Assembly (NCBI GenBank): GCA_023954795.1 | Contig: JAGSHA010000131.1 | Coordinates: forward strand, 1 to 8,119 | Source: Oceanospirillaceae bacterium | GTDB taxonomy: Bacteria > Pseudomonadota > Gammaproteobacteria > Pseudomonadales > Balneatricaceae | Length of the DNA: 8,119 nt | Direction: 5' to 3' | Shown: positions 1-6,671 of the stretch, piece by piece | Layout: the number at the start of each line of letters is the position of its first letter | How positions within the stretch are numbered: position 1 is the first letter of the stretch | Program-made: the position numbers and the translations under genes | Notes under the pieces: model-generated | What the model was told of the DNA's origin: nothing | The model's input: the letters and a program-made list of their open reading frames with translations, nothing else | The model's database searches: none

Positions 1-978
1 ACTGGCCAGGCTAACCCAAGGATCACCCCGTTCAGCGCCTTTAACGATACGGTCGACCTGTCCGCAGTCGGAGAGTAGTTTTTCCAGAGTGGATTGACGA
101 AGTCTCTGAGCGGCGCGTCCTAGCTGTGGCTTACGCTTTCCCCAGATTTTTTCGCGCTGACACAATGCATCAAAGCTCATGCCCGATGATTGGCCTAGCT
201 GGATGTTGTAGAGTGCGCGGATCTCTCTGACCAAGGCCCAGAGGACAATCGCAGCTTCCGTACCGTCCTGATGCAGGACTTGCAGAATCTTATGGCTGCG
301 GTCTGCCTGGCCCAATAAAACGGCTTCTGTCAGACCATAGATATCGTAGCGGGAACTGTCCGTAACCGCGTCAATGACATCGTCTGCGGTGACCGGTTTG
401 CCTGGATAGAGCAGAAGAAGCTTTTGCAGTTCCTGTTTGGCGGCGAGCAGATTGCCTTCAATACGATCAACCAGCAGGCTGACAGCATCATCTTCCAGTT
501 GCAGGCCAATTTGGGCTGCGCGTTGTCGAATCCAGGTGGGTAGCTGATTAGGCTCGATTGGCCAAAGCTCAACAACCACGCCTTTTTGGTCGATAGCTTT
601 GAACCAGGCGGATTTCTTACTCGCCCCATCGAGCTTATTGGCGACAAGCAGTAATACGTTGTCCGGGGAGGGAGAGTTCAGATACTGGCGAAGAATTTCA
701 CTAGACTGCTTGTTCAGCTTGCTGCTGCCAAGGCGCAGTTCGATGATCTTCCGTTCAGCAAACAGAGACAGAGCGTTAGCACATTCCAGTAGATACTCCC
801 ATTTAAAGCCGGATTCTACATGGAGTACTTCACGCTCGGTAAACCCCTGTTGTTTGAAGTAGCCACGCAACAGATCGCAGCTTTCTTCGGAAAGAAGCGG
901 CTCGTCGCCAGTGATCAGATAAGCCGATTGGACCTCACCTTTCAGTCGGCTGGCGAGCTGCTCCTGTTTTACTTTCAT
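1..978 (-). CDS. holA: DNA polymerase III delta subunit (clamp loader), C-terminus cut by window edge
   Basis: This is the delta subunit of the clamp-loader complex, which opens the beta sliding clamp and helps load it on primed DNA. The visible 326 residues start MKVKQEQLASRLKG. Seen in the sequence: the degenerate nucleotide-fold region near residues 20-32 (AYLITGDEPLLSE), where delta has lost a true Walker A motif, and a Ser-Leu-Phe at 71-73 that matches the E. coli clamp-binding Leu73/Phe74. The tail (GDPWVSLAS) is still open at base 1. Family members are about 335-345 residues, so probably 10-20 residues are missing. The ATG overlaps the lptE stop as ATGA, and no Shine-Dalgarno sequence precedes it, so translation is probably coupled to lptE. 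The identity is a family match by recall and is strong. In E. coli nadD follows holA, but nothing downstream is visible here. Confidence 0.95.
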   Translation of the reverse strand, partial: MKVKQEQLASRLKGEVQSAYLITGDEPLLSEESCDLLRGYFKQQGFTEREVLHVESGFKWEYLLECANALSLFAERKIIELRLGSSKLNKQSSEILRQYLNSPSPDNVLLLVANKLDGASKKSAWFKAIDQKGVVVELWPIEPNQLPTWIRQRAAQIGLQLEDDAVSLLVDRIEGNLLAAKQELQKLLLLYPGKPVTADDVIDAVTDSSRYDIYGLTEAVLLGQADRSHKILQVLHQDGTEAAIVLWALVREIRALYNIQLGQSSGMSFDALCQREKIWGKRKPQLGRAAQRLRQSTLEKLLSDCGQVDRIVKGAERGDPWVSLAS

Positions 979-1481
979 TTGTTGCTATCAAATGCCAGGT
1001 AACTGCGGATAATGCGGGTTGCCATCGCGTCGTACATTTCGTCGCGAAGCAGTGACTCCTGCTCATCCTTGGCGGCAGCGGCATCTGCATCGTAAGTGTA
1101 AACACGCTCGGTGATTGCTGACTCGTTTTTAACCAAGTCGTTTTTCAGCGAGCGTAGTTCATACTCAACCTTCAACGTCAGTGAGTACTCATCAACACGC
1201 GCGCTACTGTCGAGAGAGACAGAATCGCGTTTGAAGACAGACTTATGAATCTTCAGGTTGTACGGAGCATTTGACTCAAGCTGAATGCCGTTGTCCTGCA
1301 GGCCGCGCTTTAACGCGCGACTCAGGCGCTCGTTTGCGCGATCTGTTTGCAGACTCAGTTGAGCCTTATCGGCGGATACATCCACTGCACCGCGCAAGTG
1401 AAACCCGCAGGCAGACAGCAGCGATAGGGTAAACACCAGCATAACTGCCAGCAGCGGCTTAGTATTCAGTTGCACGGCCAT
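975..1481 (-). CDS. lptE: LPS-assembly lipoprotein LptE (RlpB)
   Basis: LptE is an outer-membrane lipoprotein that plugs and supports the LptD barrel, through which lipopolysaccharide reaches the cell surface. The 168-residue product has a lipoprotein signal peptide: Lys8, a hydrophobic stretch at about 10-23, and the lipobox L22-S-A-C25. Cys25 is the expected lipidated residue. The mature N-terminus begins CGFHLRG, the hallmark of this family. The rest alternates beta-strand-like segments with a C-terminal acidic and alanine-rich helix (about 130-162), as expected for the LptE fold. A good Shine-Dalgarno sequence supports the start. The gene lies 22 nt after leuS and overlaps holA by 4 nt, the conserved leuS-lptE-holA order. 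Lnt, encoded elsewhere in this window, would add the third acyl chain to this protein. Confidence 0.93.
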   Translation of the reverse strand: MAVQLNTKPLLAVMLVFTLSLLSACGFHLRGAVDVSADKAQLSLQTDRANERLSRALKRGLQDNGIQLESNAPYNLKIHKSVFKRDSVSLDSSARVDEYSLTLKVEYELRSLKNDLVKNESAITERVYTYDADAAAAKDEQESLLRDEMYDAMATRIIRSYLAFDSNK

Positions 1482-1488
1482 AGGGATG

Positions 1489-1495
1489 CTCCTTT
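1489..1495 (-). promoter_or_regulatory. Ribosome binding site of lptE
   Basis: On the minus strand the bases read AAAGGAG, seven nucleotides before the lptE ATG. This is the strongest Shine-Dalgarno match on the minus strand of the window. It lies in the 22-nt leuS-lptE gap, so lptE can start independently even though its mRNA is probably shared with leuS. Confidence 0.75.
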
Positions 1496-1503
1496 ATCCG
1501 GTC

Positions 1504-4098
1504 TTATCCAACGACGATGTTAACCAGTTTGCCCGGCACCACAATCTGCTTGCGGATACTTTTGTCGGCCATATGTTTCTGAACGTTTTCTTCAGCCAGC
1601 GCAGTGTGCAGGATGACATCCTTATCGGCGTCTGCTGCAACGTTGATCTTCGCGCGGACTTTACCGTTCACCTGTACGACCATCTCGATAGATGTACGTA
1701 CGAGTGCGCTTTCGTCAACCTGTGGCCAAGGTGCGGTTAAGATATCGCCCTTTTGACCCAGAGCCGTCCAAAGCTCGTGCGTAATGTGTGGCACGATAGG
1801 GGCCAGCAGCTGTACGGCAGTTTCCAGCGCTTCCTGAGACACCGCGCGGCCCTGTTCGCTGACATCAACAAACTTGCTGATTGCGTTGGATAGTTCCATC
1901 ACAGCAGCAATCGCCGTGTTAAATGTCTGGCGGCGCTCTACGTCGTCAGAAACCTTCTGGATAGTTTCATGCACTTTACGACGCAACGCCTGCTGGTCAT
2001 CCGTCAGCGCAGCGGTATCCAGAGCGATAACATCGCCGCCAGTTTGCAGATGATCAAATGCTTGTTTCCACAGACGTTTAAGGAAGCGATGAGCGCCATC
2101 TACACCGGAATCAGACCACTCCAGAGATTGTTCTGGTGGTGCTGCGAACATCATGAACAGGCGTACGGTGTCTGCACCGTATTTATCGATCATGATCTGA
2201 GGATCGATGCCGTTGTTTTTAGACTTGGACATCTTCGATACGCCGGCGGAAAGCACAGGCTCTCCGTCTGACTTCAGGGTCGCGCTAATAAAGCGGCCTT
2301 TGTCATCGGTTTCTACCTGAACGTCGGTCGGGGAGATCCACTCCTGACCGCCATTCTCACCTTCGCGGTAGTAGGTATCTGCCAGAACCATACCCTGACA
2401 CAGCAGGCGCTTGAACGGTTCGTCGGAATCCACCAAACCCTGATCACGCATCAGTTTATGGAAGAATCGGGAGTACAGCAGATGCAGAATCGCGTGTTCG
2501 ATACCACCGATGTACTGATCGACCGGCAGCCAGTAATTGGCTTTTTCCGGCTCCAGCATCTGGTTTTCGCTCAGGCGACTCGCATAACGTGCGTAGTACC
2601 AGGACGACTCCATAAAGGTGTCAAACGTGTCGGTTTCACGTTCTGCTGCTCCGCCACATTTAGGGCAGGTGGTGTTGATGAAGCTTTCCATTTTTTTGAT
2701 CGGAGAGCCGACACCATCAAACTGAACATTTTCAGGCAGGGTTACTGGCAGCTGATCTTCAGGTACAGGAACGGAACCGCAGCTGTTGCAATTTACGACT
2801 GGGATTGGTGTACCCCAGTAGCGCTGACGAGATACACCCCAGTCGCGCAGGCGGTAGTTAACGGTAACCTTGCCTTTGCCTTTTGCTTCCAGTTCAGCGG
2901 CGATCGCTTTGAAGGCCATATCGAATTCCAGATGATCGAAATCACCGGAATTCACCAAAACGCCTTTCTCAGTGTAAGCTTCTTTATCCAGATCGACTTC
3001 AACGGAAGCATCAACAGGTTTGATCACCTGTTTGATCTCCAGGCCATATTTAACGGCAAATTCGTAATCGCGCTGATCGTGACCCGGAACAGACATCACT
3101 GCACCTGAACCGTAATCCATCAAGACGAAGTTCGCGGTCCATACCGGCACTTTTTTACCGGTGAGCGGATGGATGGCTTCGATGCCGAGCGCCATGCCTT
3201 TTTTCTCCATGGTTGCCAGATCGGCCTCAGCAACCTTGATGTTTTTGCACTCGTCCAGGAATTCGGCCAGCTCTGGATTGTTCTCAGCGGCTTTTTGCGC
3301 GAGAGGATGCTGTGCGGCAACGGCGACATAAGTCACACCCAGAAGGGTATCAGGCCGTGTCGTAAAGACTTCTAGTTCACCGTAACCTTCGACGTCAAAC
3401 TGCAGCTCTACACCTTCGGAGCGACCGATCCAGTTTTTCTGCATGGTGCGGACCTGTTCAGGCCACTGATCCAGTTTATCCAGATCTTCAAGCAGTTGGT
3501 CAGCGTAATCCGTAATTTTCAGGAACCACTGAGGAATCTTCTTACGCTCTACCAATGCGCCGGAACGCCAGCCACGACCATCGATAACCTGCTCGTTAGC
3601 CAGGACGGTCTGATCGACGGGATCCCAGTTTACTTCGGCTTCTTTTTTGTAAACCAGACCGGCGTCCATCAACTGGGTGAAGAACCACTGCTCCCAACGG
3701 TAGTACTGTGGGTGACAGGTCGCCAGTTCACGGTTCCAGTCGTAACCAAAGCCCATCTGCTTGAGCTGGGTACGCATGTAGTCGATGTTTTCGTAGGTCC
3801 ACTTCGCAGGCGCAACGTTGTTTTTCAACGCGGCGTTCTCGGCGGGCAGGCCAAATGCATCCCACCCCATCGGCTGAAGAACGTTTTTTCCCTGCATGCG
3901 CTGGTAGCGGGAGATCACGTCACCAATGGTGTAGTTACGAACGTGGCCCATGTGAAGACGGCCGCTTGGGTATGGGAACATGGATAGACAGTAGAACTTG
4001 TCTTTCCCTGGCTCCTCAATACATTTGAAGCTGTCATTGTCTTCCCAGTGCTGCTGGGCCTGAGTTTCGATTTCCTGAGGCTGATACTGTTCGTTCAT
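1504..4098 (-). CDS. leuS: Leucyl-tRNA synthetase
   Basis: This class Ia aminoacyl-tRNA synthetase charges tRNA-Leu in the cytoplasm. It has 864 residues, against 860 in E. coli, so it is full length. Seen in the sequence: the HIGH-type motif as HMGH at 49-52 within FPYPSGRLHMGH; a CP1 editing domain with the threonine-rich TTRPDT at 246-251 and GHDQRDYEF at 339-347, which holds the editing-site aspartate (D344, E. coli D345 equivalent); a zinc module with two Cys-x2-Cys pairs (C437/C440 and C478/C481); the catalytic segment around 420-430 (WGVSRQRYWGT); and KMSKS at 622-626. A tRNA-binding C-terminal domain ends in the basic region KSIRKQIVVPGKLVNIVVG. The start at MNEQYQP matches the family. 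Its Shine-Dalgarno sequence is weak (AAAAGA). It is the first gene of the leuS-lptE-holA unit, divergent from the YbeL-like gene, behind a structured leader. Confidence 0.98.
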   Translation of the reverse strand: MNEQYQPQEIETQAQQHWEDNDSFKCIEEPGKDKFYCLSMFPYPSGRLHMGHVRNYTIGDVISRYQRMQGKNVLQPMGWDAFGLPAENAALKNNVAPAKWTYENIDYMRTQLKQMGFGYDWNRELATCHPQYYRWEQWFFTQLMDAGLVYKKEAEVNWDPVDQTVLANEQVIDGRGWRSGALVERKKIPQWFLKITDYADQLLEDLDKLDQWPEQVRTMQKNWIGRSEGVELQFDVEGYGELEVFTTRPDTLLGVTYVAVAAQHPLAQKAAENNPELAEFLDECKNIKVAEADLATMEKKGMALGIEAIHPLTGKKVPVWTANFVLMDYGSGAVMSVPGHDQRDYEFAVKYGLEIKQVIKPVDASVEVDLDKEAYTEKGVLVNSGDFDHLEFDMAFKAIAAELEAKGKGKVTVNYRLRDWGVSRQRYWGTPIPVVNCNSCGSVPVPEDQLPVTLPENVQFDGVGSPIKKMESFINTTCPKCGGAAERETDTFDTFMESSWYYARYASRLSENQMLEPEKANYWLPVDQYIGGIEHAILHLLYSRFFHKLMRDQGLVDSDEPFKRLLCQGMVLADTYYREGENGGQEWISPTDVQVETDDKGRFISATLKSDGEPVLSAGVSKMSKSKNNGIDPQIMIDKYGADTVRLFMMFAAPPEQSLEWSDSGVDGAHRFLKRLWKQAFDHLQTGGDVIALDTAALTDDQQALRRKVHETIQKVSDDVERRQTFNTAIAAVMELSNAISKFVDVSEQGRAVSQEALETAVQLLAPIVPHITHELWTALGQKGDILTAPWPQVDESALVRTSIEMVVQVNGKVRAKINVAADADKDVILHTALAEENVQKHMADKSIRKQIVVPGKLVNIVVG

Positions 4099-4187
4099 CG
4101 TGATCTTTTGTGAACCCGGTAACTGAAAACCGGCATCGGATTGACGCCGGTTAAATGTTCATATGGAAAGTTTGCGGTATGGGGCAT
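4095..4187 (-). CDS. Possible small leader ORF upstream of and overlapping leuS (30 codons)
   Basis: An ATG-started frame of 30 codons (MPHTANFPYEHL..., ending VHKRSR) runs through the leuS leader. It stops at a TGA that shares bases with the leuS ATG, giving an ATGA overlap typical of translationally coupled genes. It contains a single leucine codon (UUA). No Shine-Dalgarno sequence precedes its ATG. If the TATATT at 4195-4200 is the -10 element, transcription would begin almost at this ATG and the frame could be read leaderless. It may equally be a chance open frame, since 30 codons without a stop in a non-coding gap is not rare. The amino-acid sequence resembles no family I know. Confidence 0.2.
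   Translation of the reverse strand: MPHTANFPYEHLTGVNPMPVFSYRVHKRSR
4116..4133 (-). repeat. Alternative hairpin 2 in the leuS leader, exclusive with hairpin 1
   Basis: CCGGU and ACCGG form a 5-bp perfect stem with an 8-nt loop in the leuS leader RNA. It reuses the bases that form the 3' arm of hairpin 1, so the two structures cannot coexist. The stem is short, and its relevance is uncertain. Confidence 0.35.
4128..4152 (-). repeat. Inverted repeat / hairpin 1 in the leuS leader
   Basis: AACCGGC and GCCGGTT form a perfect 7-bp inverted repeat. Read as leuS leader RNA (minus strand) the stem extends to 10 bp: AACCGGCGUC pairs with GAUGCCGGUU through one G-U pair, closing a 5-nt loop. On the plus strand the same position is an A/C mismatch, so the RNA form favours the leuS transcript. 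Four uridines follow the GG (GGUUUUC), fewer than a typical intrinsic terminator. The hairpin ends 29 nt before the leuS ATG. It is clearly seen as sequence, but any role in attenuation or stability is inference. Confidence 0.6.
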
Positions 4188-4229
4188 AGCATACAATATA
4201 TGGACTAGAGCCAACAGAGTTTCACCCTC

Positions 4230-4234
4230 AGGAG
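4230..4234 (+). promoter_or_regulatory. Ribosome binding site of the YbeL-like gene
   Basis: AGGAG lies eight nucleotides before the ATG at 4243 and decides the start. It argues against the longer in-frame extension that reaches back to a TTG at 4141 and would run through the promoter region. Confidence 0.75.
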
Positions 4235-4242
4235 TGCATGTT

Positions 4243-4794
4243 ATGACTGATAAAGATAACGATCGCCAAAATGATTCGGCTCAAGGAATCAGTGCCTACG
4301 ATCGGGTGGTGGCCAGATTGCATAAAAATCTGTCTGATGCTGAAGCCAGTTCTTGGGAATATCTACAGGAAAAAATTGAAGAAGCCGTTGAGATGGAATT
4401 GACGGCGGAAGAGATGACCCGTGATGAAATGGATCTTCTGACCGCCTATATCAAGCGTGATCTGAAAAAGCTGGGGTTTTATGCCCATGGCACAGGTGAA
4501 GGGATCGCGGCATGGTTACATTTTGATTTGAATGTGCTGGAAGACCGGATGAAACGTCTGCTGGTCAGTCTGGCGGATAAGACGCGTATTCAGCAGGAAG
4601 AGTTGCGTGAACGATTGGATCACGGTGATGAGGAATATATTGCCGGTGAGCTGGCGGGAGCCGGAACATTGCAGTGTCTTAAATGTGAGTCGACACAAGT
4701 GTTAACCAAAACAGCTCAAATCGGACCGTGTGATAAGTGCCAGGGGCGTTATTTCCGTCGTATCACTCAGCCGTGGCAGCAGGATAAAGCCTGA
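4243..4794 (+). CDS. ybeL: YbeL-family zinc-ribbon protein (DUF1451)
   Basis: This 183-residue cytoplasmic protein belongs to a family of unknown function known from E. coli YbeL (about 160 residues). The first 140 residues are highly charged and probably helical, rich in Glu, Lys and Arg, with likely coiled-coil stretches at about 30-60 and 95-130. The C-terminus is a zinc ribbon with C145-x2-C148 and C163-x2-C166, followed by GRYFRR and a short tail. The segment GELAGAGTLQCLKC matches the conserved lead-in to the ribbon in YbeL. The N-terminus, rich in Asp, Asn and Gln (about 1-15), is longer than in E. coli. ATG 4243 is chosen for its AGGAG site. The divergent position next to leuS is the same in E. 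coli, which supports orthology. No signal peptide or membrane segment is seen. The function is not known to me. Confidence 0.85.
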   Translation: MTDKDNDRQNDSAQGISAYDRVVARLHKNLSDAEASSWEYLQEKIEEAVEMELTAEEMTRDEMDLLTAYIKRDLKKLGFYAHGTGEGIAAWLHFDLNVLEDRMKRLLVSLADKTRIQQEELRERLDHGDEEYIAGELAGAGTLQCLKCESTQVLTKTAQIGPCDKCQGRYFRRITQPWQQDKA

Positions 4795-4798
4795 GACT

Positions 4799-5188
4799 AT
4801 GAGCATTCGCAATAGTCGCTGGTGTCTGTTGTTGGCACTAATCTTAAGCACCAGCTCCGCGGCACTGGGATTTTATGCAGGCGAAGAACGTTCCACGCAG
4901 ATGTTATCCGTTCAGTTGGTCAACAATTCCAGTCGATTGATTGAACGGATTGAGATCAAACATGGCAACTCTGACACTCAGGAATTGATCTCAATATTGG
5001 GGCTTAAGCCTGGTGATGATCGGGTTGTCGGACTCAACCATCAGCCTGCGATGGGGTTCAGTTTGACGGTACATTATGCCGACGGTGAACACTATGAGAT
5101 GTGTGTTGGTAAATATGTGCCGGGGTGGTTTTTGTCAGAAGTGATCAGTGACGAAGGTTTGGATGAAGTGAGCGGGCGCTATCGCTGA
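4799..5188 (+). CDS. Small exported or membrane-anchored protein of unknown function
   Basis: I do not recognise this 129-residue product. It begins MSIRNSRWC with basic residues, followed by a hydrophobic stretch at about 9-24 (LLLALILSTSSAALG). This fits either a Sec signal peptide cut near residue 24 or an N-terminal membrane anchor. There is no lipobox cysteine in the right place. The remaining roughly 100 residues alternate hydrophobic and polar positions, with turns such as NNSS (42-45), KPGDD (70-74) and YADGE (93-97), suggesting a small beta-sandwich. Cys102 is the only cysteine after the leader. The gene lies 4 nt after the YbeL-like stop with no clear Shine-Dalgarno sequence, so it is probably co-transcribed and coupled. 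Its last 44 bp overlap lnt tail to tail. Pseudomonas also has uncharacterised genes between lnt and leuS, as I recall, but I cannot confirm homology. Confidence 0.75.
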   Translation: MSIRNSRWCLLLALILSTSSAALGFYAGEERSTQMLSVQLVNNSSRLIERIEIKHGNSDTQELISILGLKPGDDRVVGLNHQPAMGFSLTVHYADGEHYEMCVGKYVPGWFLSEVISDEGLDEVSGRYR

Positions 5189-6668
5189 AAGATAACTTCT
5201 GGCGCCCTAAACCAACAATGCAGAGTAAGAAACTAAACGCTACAACAGGCCAGCTCCCGAACTGTTGAAACGGTGTCAGCCCCTGCCGTGGCTGCACCGA
5301 GCCTGTCAGAATAGCCTGTGTGTAACGTGGGGCTTGCTGAGTGACGTTGCCCTGTGGGTCAATCAGACCCGAGATCCCGTTGTTGGTGCTACGGATAATC
5401 CAGCGCTGACTTTCCAGTGCGCGCATGCGGGCGATCTGCATATGCTGATCCGGTGCAATCGAATGACCAAACCAAGTGTCGTTGGACACGGTTAGCATGA
5501 ATTCGGCCTGCTGGCTGCTCGCGCGCACCAGTTCAGGATAGGCAATCTCATAGCAGATAGCCGCTGACATGAGGTGACCTTGTACGTTCAGGAGCGACTG
5601 CTTGTCGGCCAAGGGCAGACTAAAGCTGGACATCGGCAAATTGAAGAATTCCAGCGCGCCGCGCAGGTAGTTCTCCATTGGGATGTATTCTCCAAAGGGC
5701 ACTAAGCGCTGTTTGTGATAAACGCCACTGCCATTGCTGAGCACTGCAATGCTGTTGTGATAGAGCCGGTGTTGAGAGTCTGGGTCGCGAGATGAGGTTG
5801 GTAAGCCGCTGATCAATGTCGTGTTGTCGGCATCGAATTGTTCCAGCATTGGGGTCAGTTGTTCGGCGGCACGGCTAAAAAACGTCGGGATCGCCGTTTC
5901 AGGCCAAATGATCAGGTCATCACCGCTACGGGGTAAGGACAGGGCTTCATAGCGTGCGAGGATGCTTTCGCGTTGTTGAGGATCCCACTTGTCTTCCTGG
6001 TCAATATCCGCCTGAATGAGGGTGACCTTCAGCGGCGTTCCAGATGCTGTTGTCCAAGTGGTGTGCACGAACGGTTGCAGTGCCCAGGGTACAATCAGGA
6101 TCAGGAGGTAGCCCGCGCGCGTGGGCCAGCTTTTTTCCCGTAGCATCTCAAACAGTACAATACCGCTGCCGGCGACGATCAGCGAGTTCAGCCACACCCC
6201 ACCCATCGGAGCCCAGCTTGCCAGTGGGGTATCCAGCGTTGCGTAGCCAAGATAAAGCCACGGAAAACCGGTGAGTAACCAGCTTCGCAGCCATTCACCC
6301 AGTACCCATAAGCCGATAAATGACAGTGCCCCCCAGCGACCGCTCAACCAGCGTTTCCAGCACCCGCCTTGCAGCATAAACAATAGCGCAAGTGCTGATA
6401 CAAAAAGCGCGGTCAGTGCCACCGCCAGCGGCAAGGGCGTGGCGCTGTGTTCGTAGATGCTGACGAAAACCCAGGAGACCCCGGCACCAAAAAAGCCGAC
6501 GCCAAAGGACCAACCTAGCAGCCATGCATTACGTTGCGGGGCCGTACTTAGAATAAGGTAAAAGAGTAGGGGGGCGACGGGCGCGAGCCAGACAATGTTA
6601 AACGGTGCAAGAGCGGCTGTTGCTGAAGCGCCAGCGAGCAAAGACAGCAACAGACGCAGAATCAACAT
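5145..6668 (-). CDS. lnt: Apolipoprotein N-acyltransferase
   Basis: Lnt is the inner-membrane enzyme that adds the third acyl chain, from phospholipid, to the N-terminal cysteine of lipoproteins, so that they can be sorted to the outer membrane. The 507-residue product has a multi-span membrane domain (about 1-205, several hydrophobic helices) and then a periplasmic nitrilase-fold domain. The full catalytic triad is present: Glu257 in IIWPETAIP, Lys319 in YHKQRLVPFGEY and Cys372 in AICYEIAYPE. A last membrane helix lies at about 473-488. The ATG at 6668 is chosen; a TTG directly before it (6671) is in frame and would add one residue. It follows corC by 3 nt with no obvious Shine-Dalgarno sequence, suggesting coupling. 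The 3' end overlaps the convergent small gene by 44 bp. Confidence 0.96.
   Translation of the reverse strand: MLILRLLLSLLAGASATAALAPFNIVWLAPVAPLLFYLILSTAPQRNAWLLGWSFGVGFFGAGVSWVFVSIYEHSATPLPLAVALTALFVSALALLFMLQGGCWKRWLSGRWGALSFIGLWVLGEWLRSWLLTGFPWLYLGYATLDTPLASWAPMGGVWLNSLIVAGSGIVLFEMLREKSWPTRAGYLLILIVPWALQPFVHTTWTTASGTPLKVTLIQADIDQEDKWDPQQRESILARYEALSLPRSGDDLIIWPETAIPTFFSRAAEQLTPMLEQFDADNTTLISGLPTSSRDPDSQHRLYHNSIAVLSNGSGVYHKQRLVPFGEYIPMENYLRGALEFFNLPMSSFSLPLADKQSLLNVQGHLMSAAICYEIAYPELVRASSQQAEFMLTVSNDTWFGHSIAPDQHMQIARMRALESQRWIIRSTNNGISGLIDPQGNVTQQAPRYTQAILTGSVQPRQGLTPFQQFGSWPVVAFSFLLCIVGLGRQKLSFSDSARSLHPNLRH
5174..5207. repeat. GC-rich nested inverted repeat at the convergent gene junction
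   Basis: GGGCGC (5174-5179) pairs with GCGCCC (5202-5207), and directly inside it TATC (5180-5183) pairs with GATA (5191-5194). Together they could form a 10-bp stem with a 7-nt bulge and a 7-nt loop. The repeat straddles the stop codon of the small plus-strand gene and lies inside the 3' end of lnt. No T-run follows on either strand, so it is not a standard intrinsic terminator. It could still act as a weak bidirectional barrier or an mRNA 3'-end stabiliser, which is inference. Confidence 0.4.
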
Positions 6669-6671
6669 CAA

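Larger units (their letters stand above)
4099..4242. promoter_or_regulatory. Divergent intergenic region: leuS leader and promoters for both directions
   Basis: This 144-bp gap between the start codons of leuS (minus) and the YbeL-like gene (plus) must hold the promoters of both units. It is AT-rich in the middle (about 4153-4202) and has CCGG-rich inverted repeats near leuS. For the plus strand, TACAAT at 4192-4197 is a good -10 hexamer, but the best -35 (TTTGCG, 4171-4176) is poor and only 15 bp away. For the minus strand, TATATT (bases 4195-4200) is a possible -10 with GTGAAA (bases 4220-4225) as -35, at an overlong spacing of 19. The two -10 candidates overlap, so the divergent promoters may compete. 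The individual hexamers are tentative. That the region is regulatory follows from the gene orientation. Confidence 0.55.

Noticed and set aside
330..647. A 105-codon minus-strand frame inside holA
   Set aside because: It is on the same strand but in another frame within the holA coding sequence. The holA translation shows the expected family features throughout.
2458..3108. A 216-codon open frame on the plus strand opposite leuS
   Set aside because: It lies entirely antisense to a well-supported leuS coding region. Its product has no recognisable motif, no convincing Shine-Dalgarno sequence precedes it, and long antisense frames are common opposite codon-biased genes.
3496..3987. A 163-codon plus-strand frame opposite the N-terminal part of leuS
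   Set aside because: It is antisense to the catalytic core of leuS, and its product matches no family I know. It is treated as a shadow.
4141..4242. N-terminal extension of the YbeL-like protein from a TTG at 4141
   Set aside because: It would run through the divergent promoter region and hairpin, while a good AGGAG site precedes ATG 4243. The extension has no family counterpart.
4730..4798. Earlier GTG start for the small exported protein
   Set aside because: It would overlap the zinc-ribbon codons of the preceding gene and put 23 extra residues before an otherwise well-formed signal or anchor segment starting at ATG 4799.
5174..5210. Intrinsic terminator between the convergent genes
   Set aside because: The stem is bulged and no T-run follows on either strand, so it is listed only as an inverted repeat.
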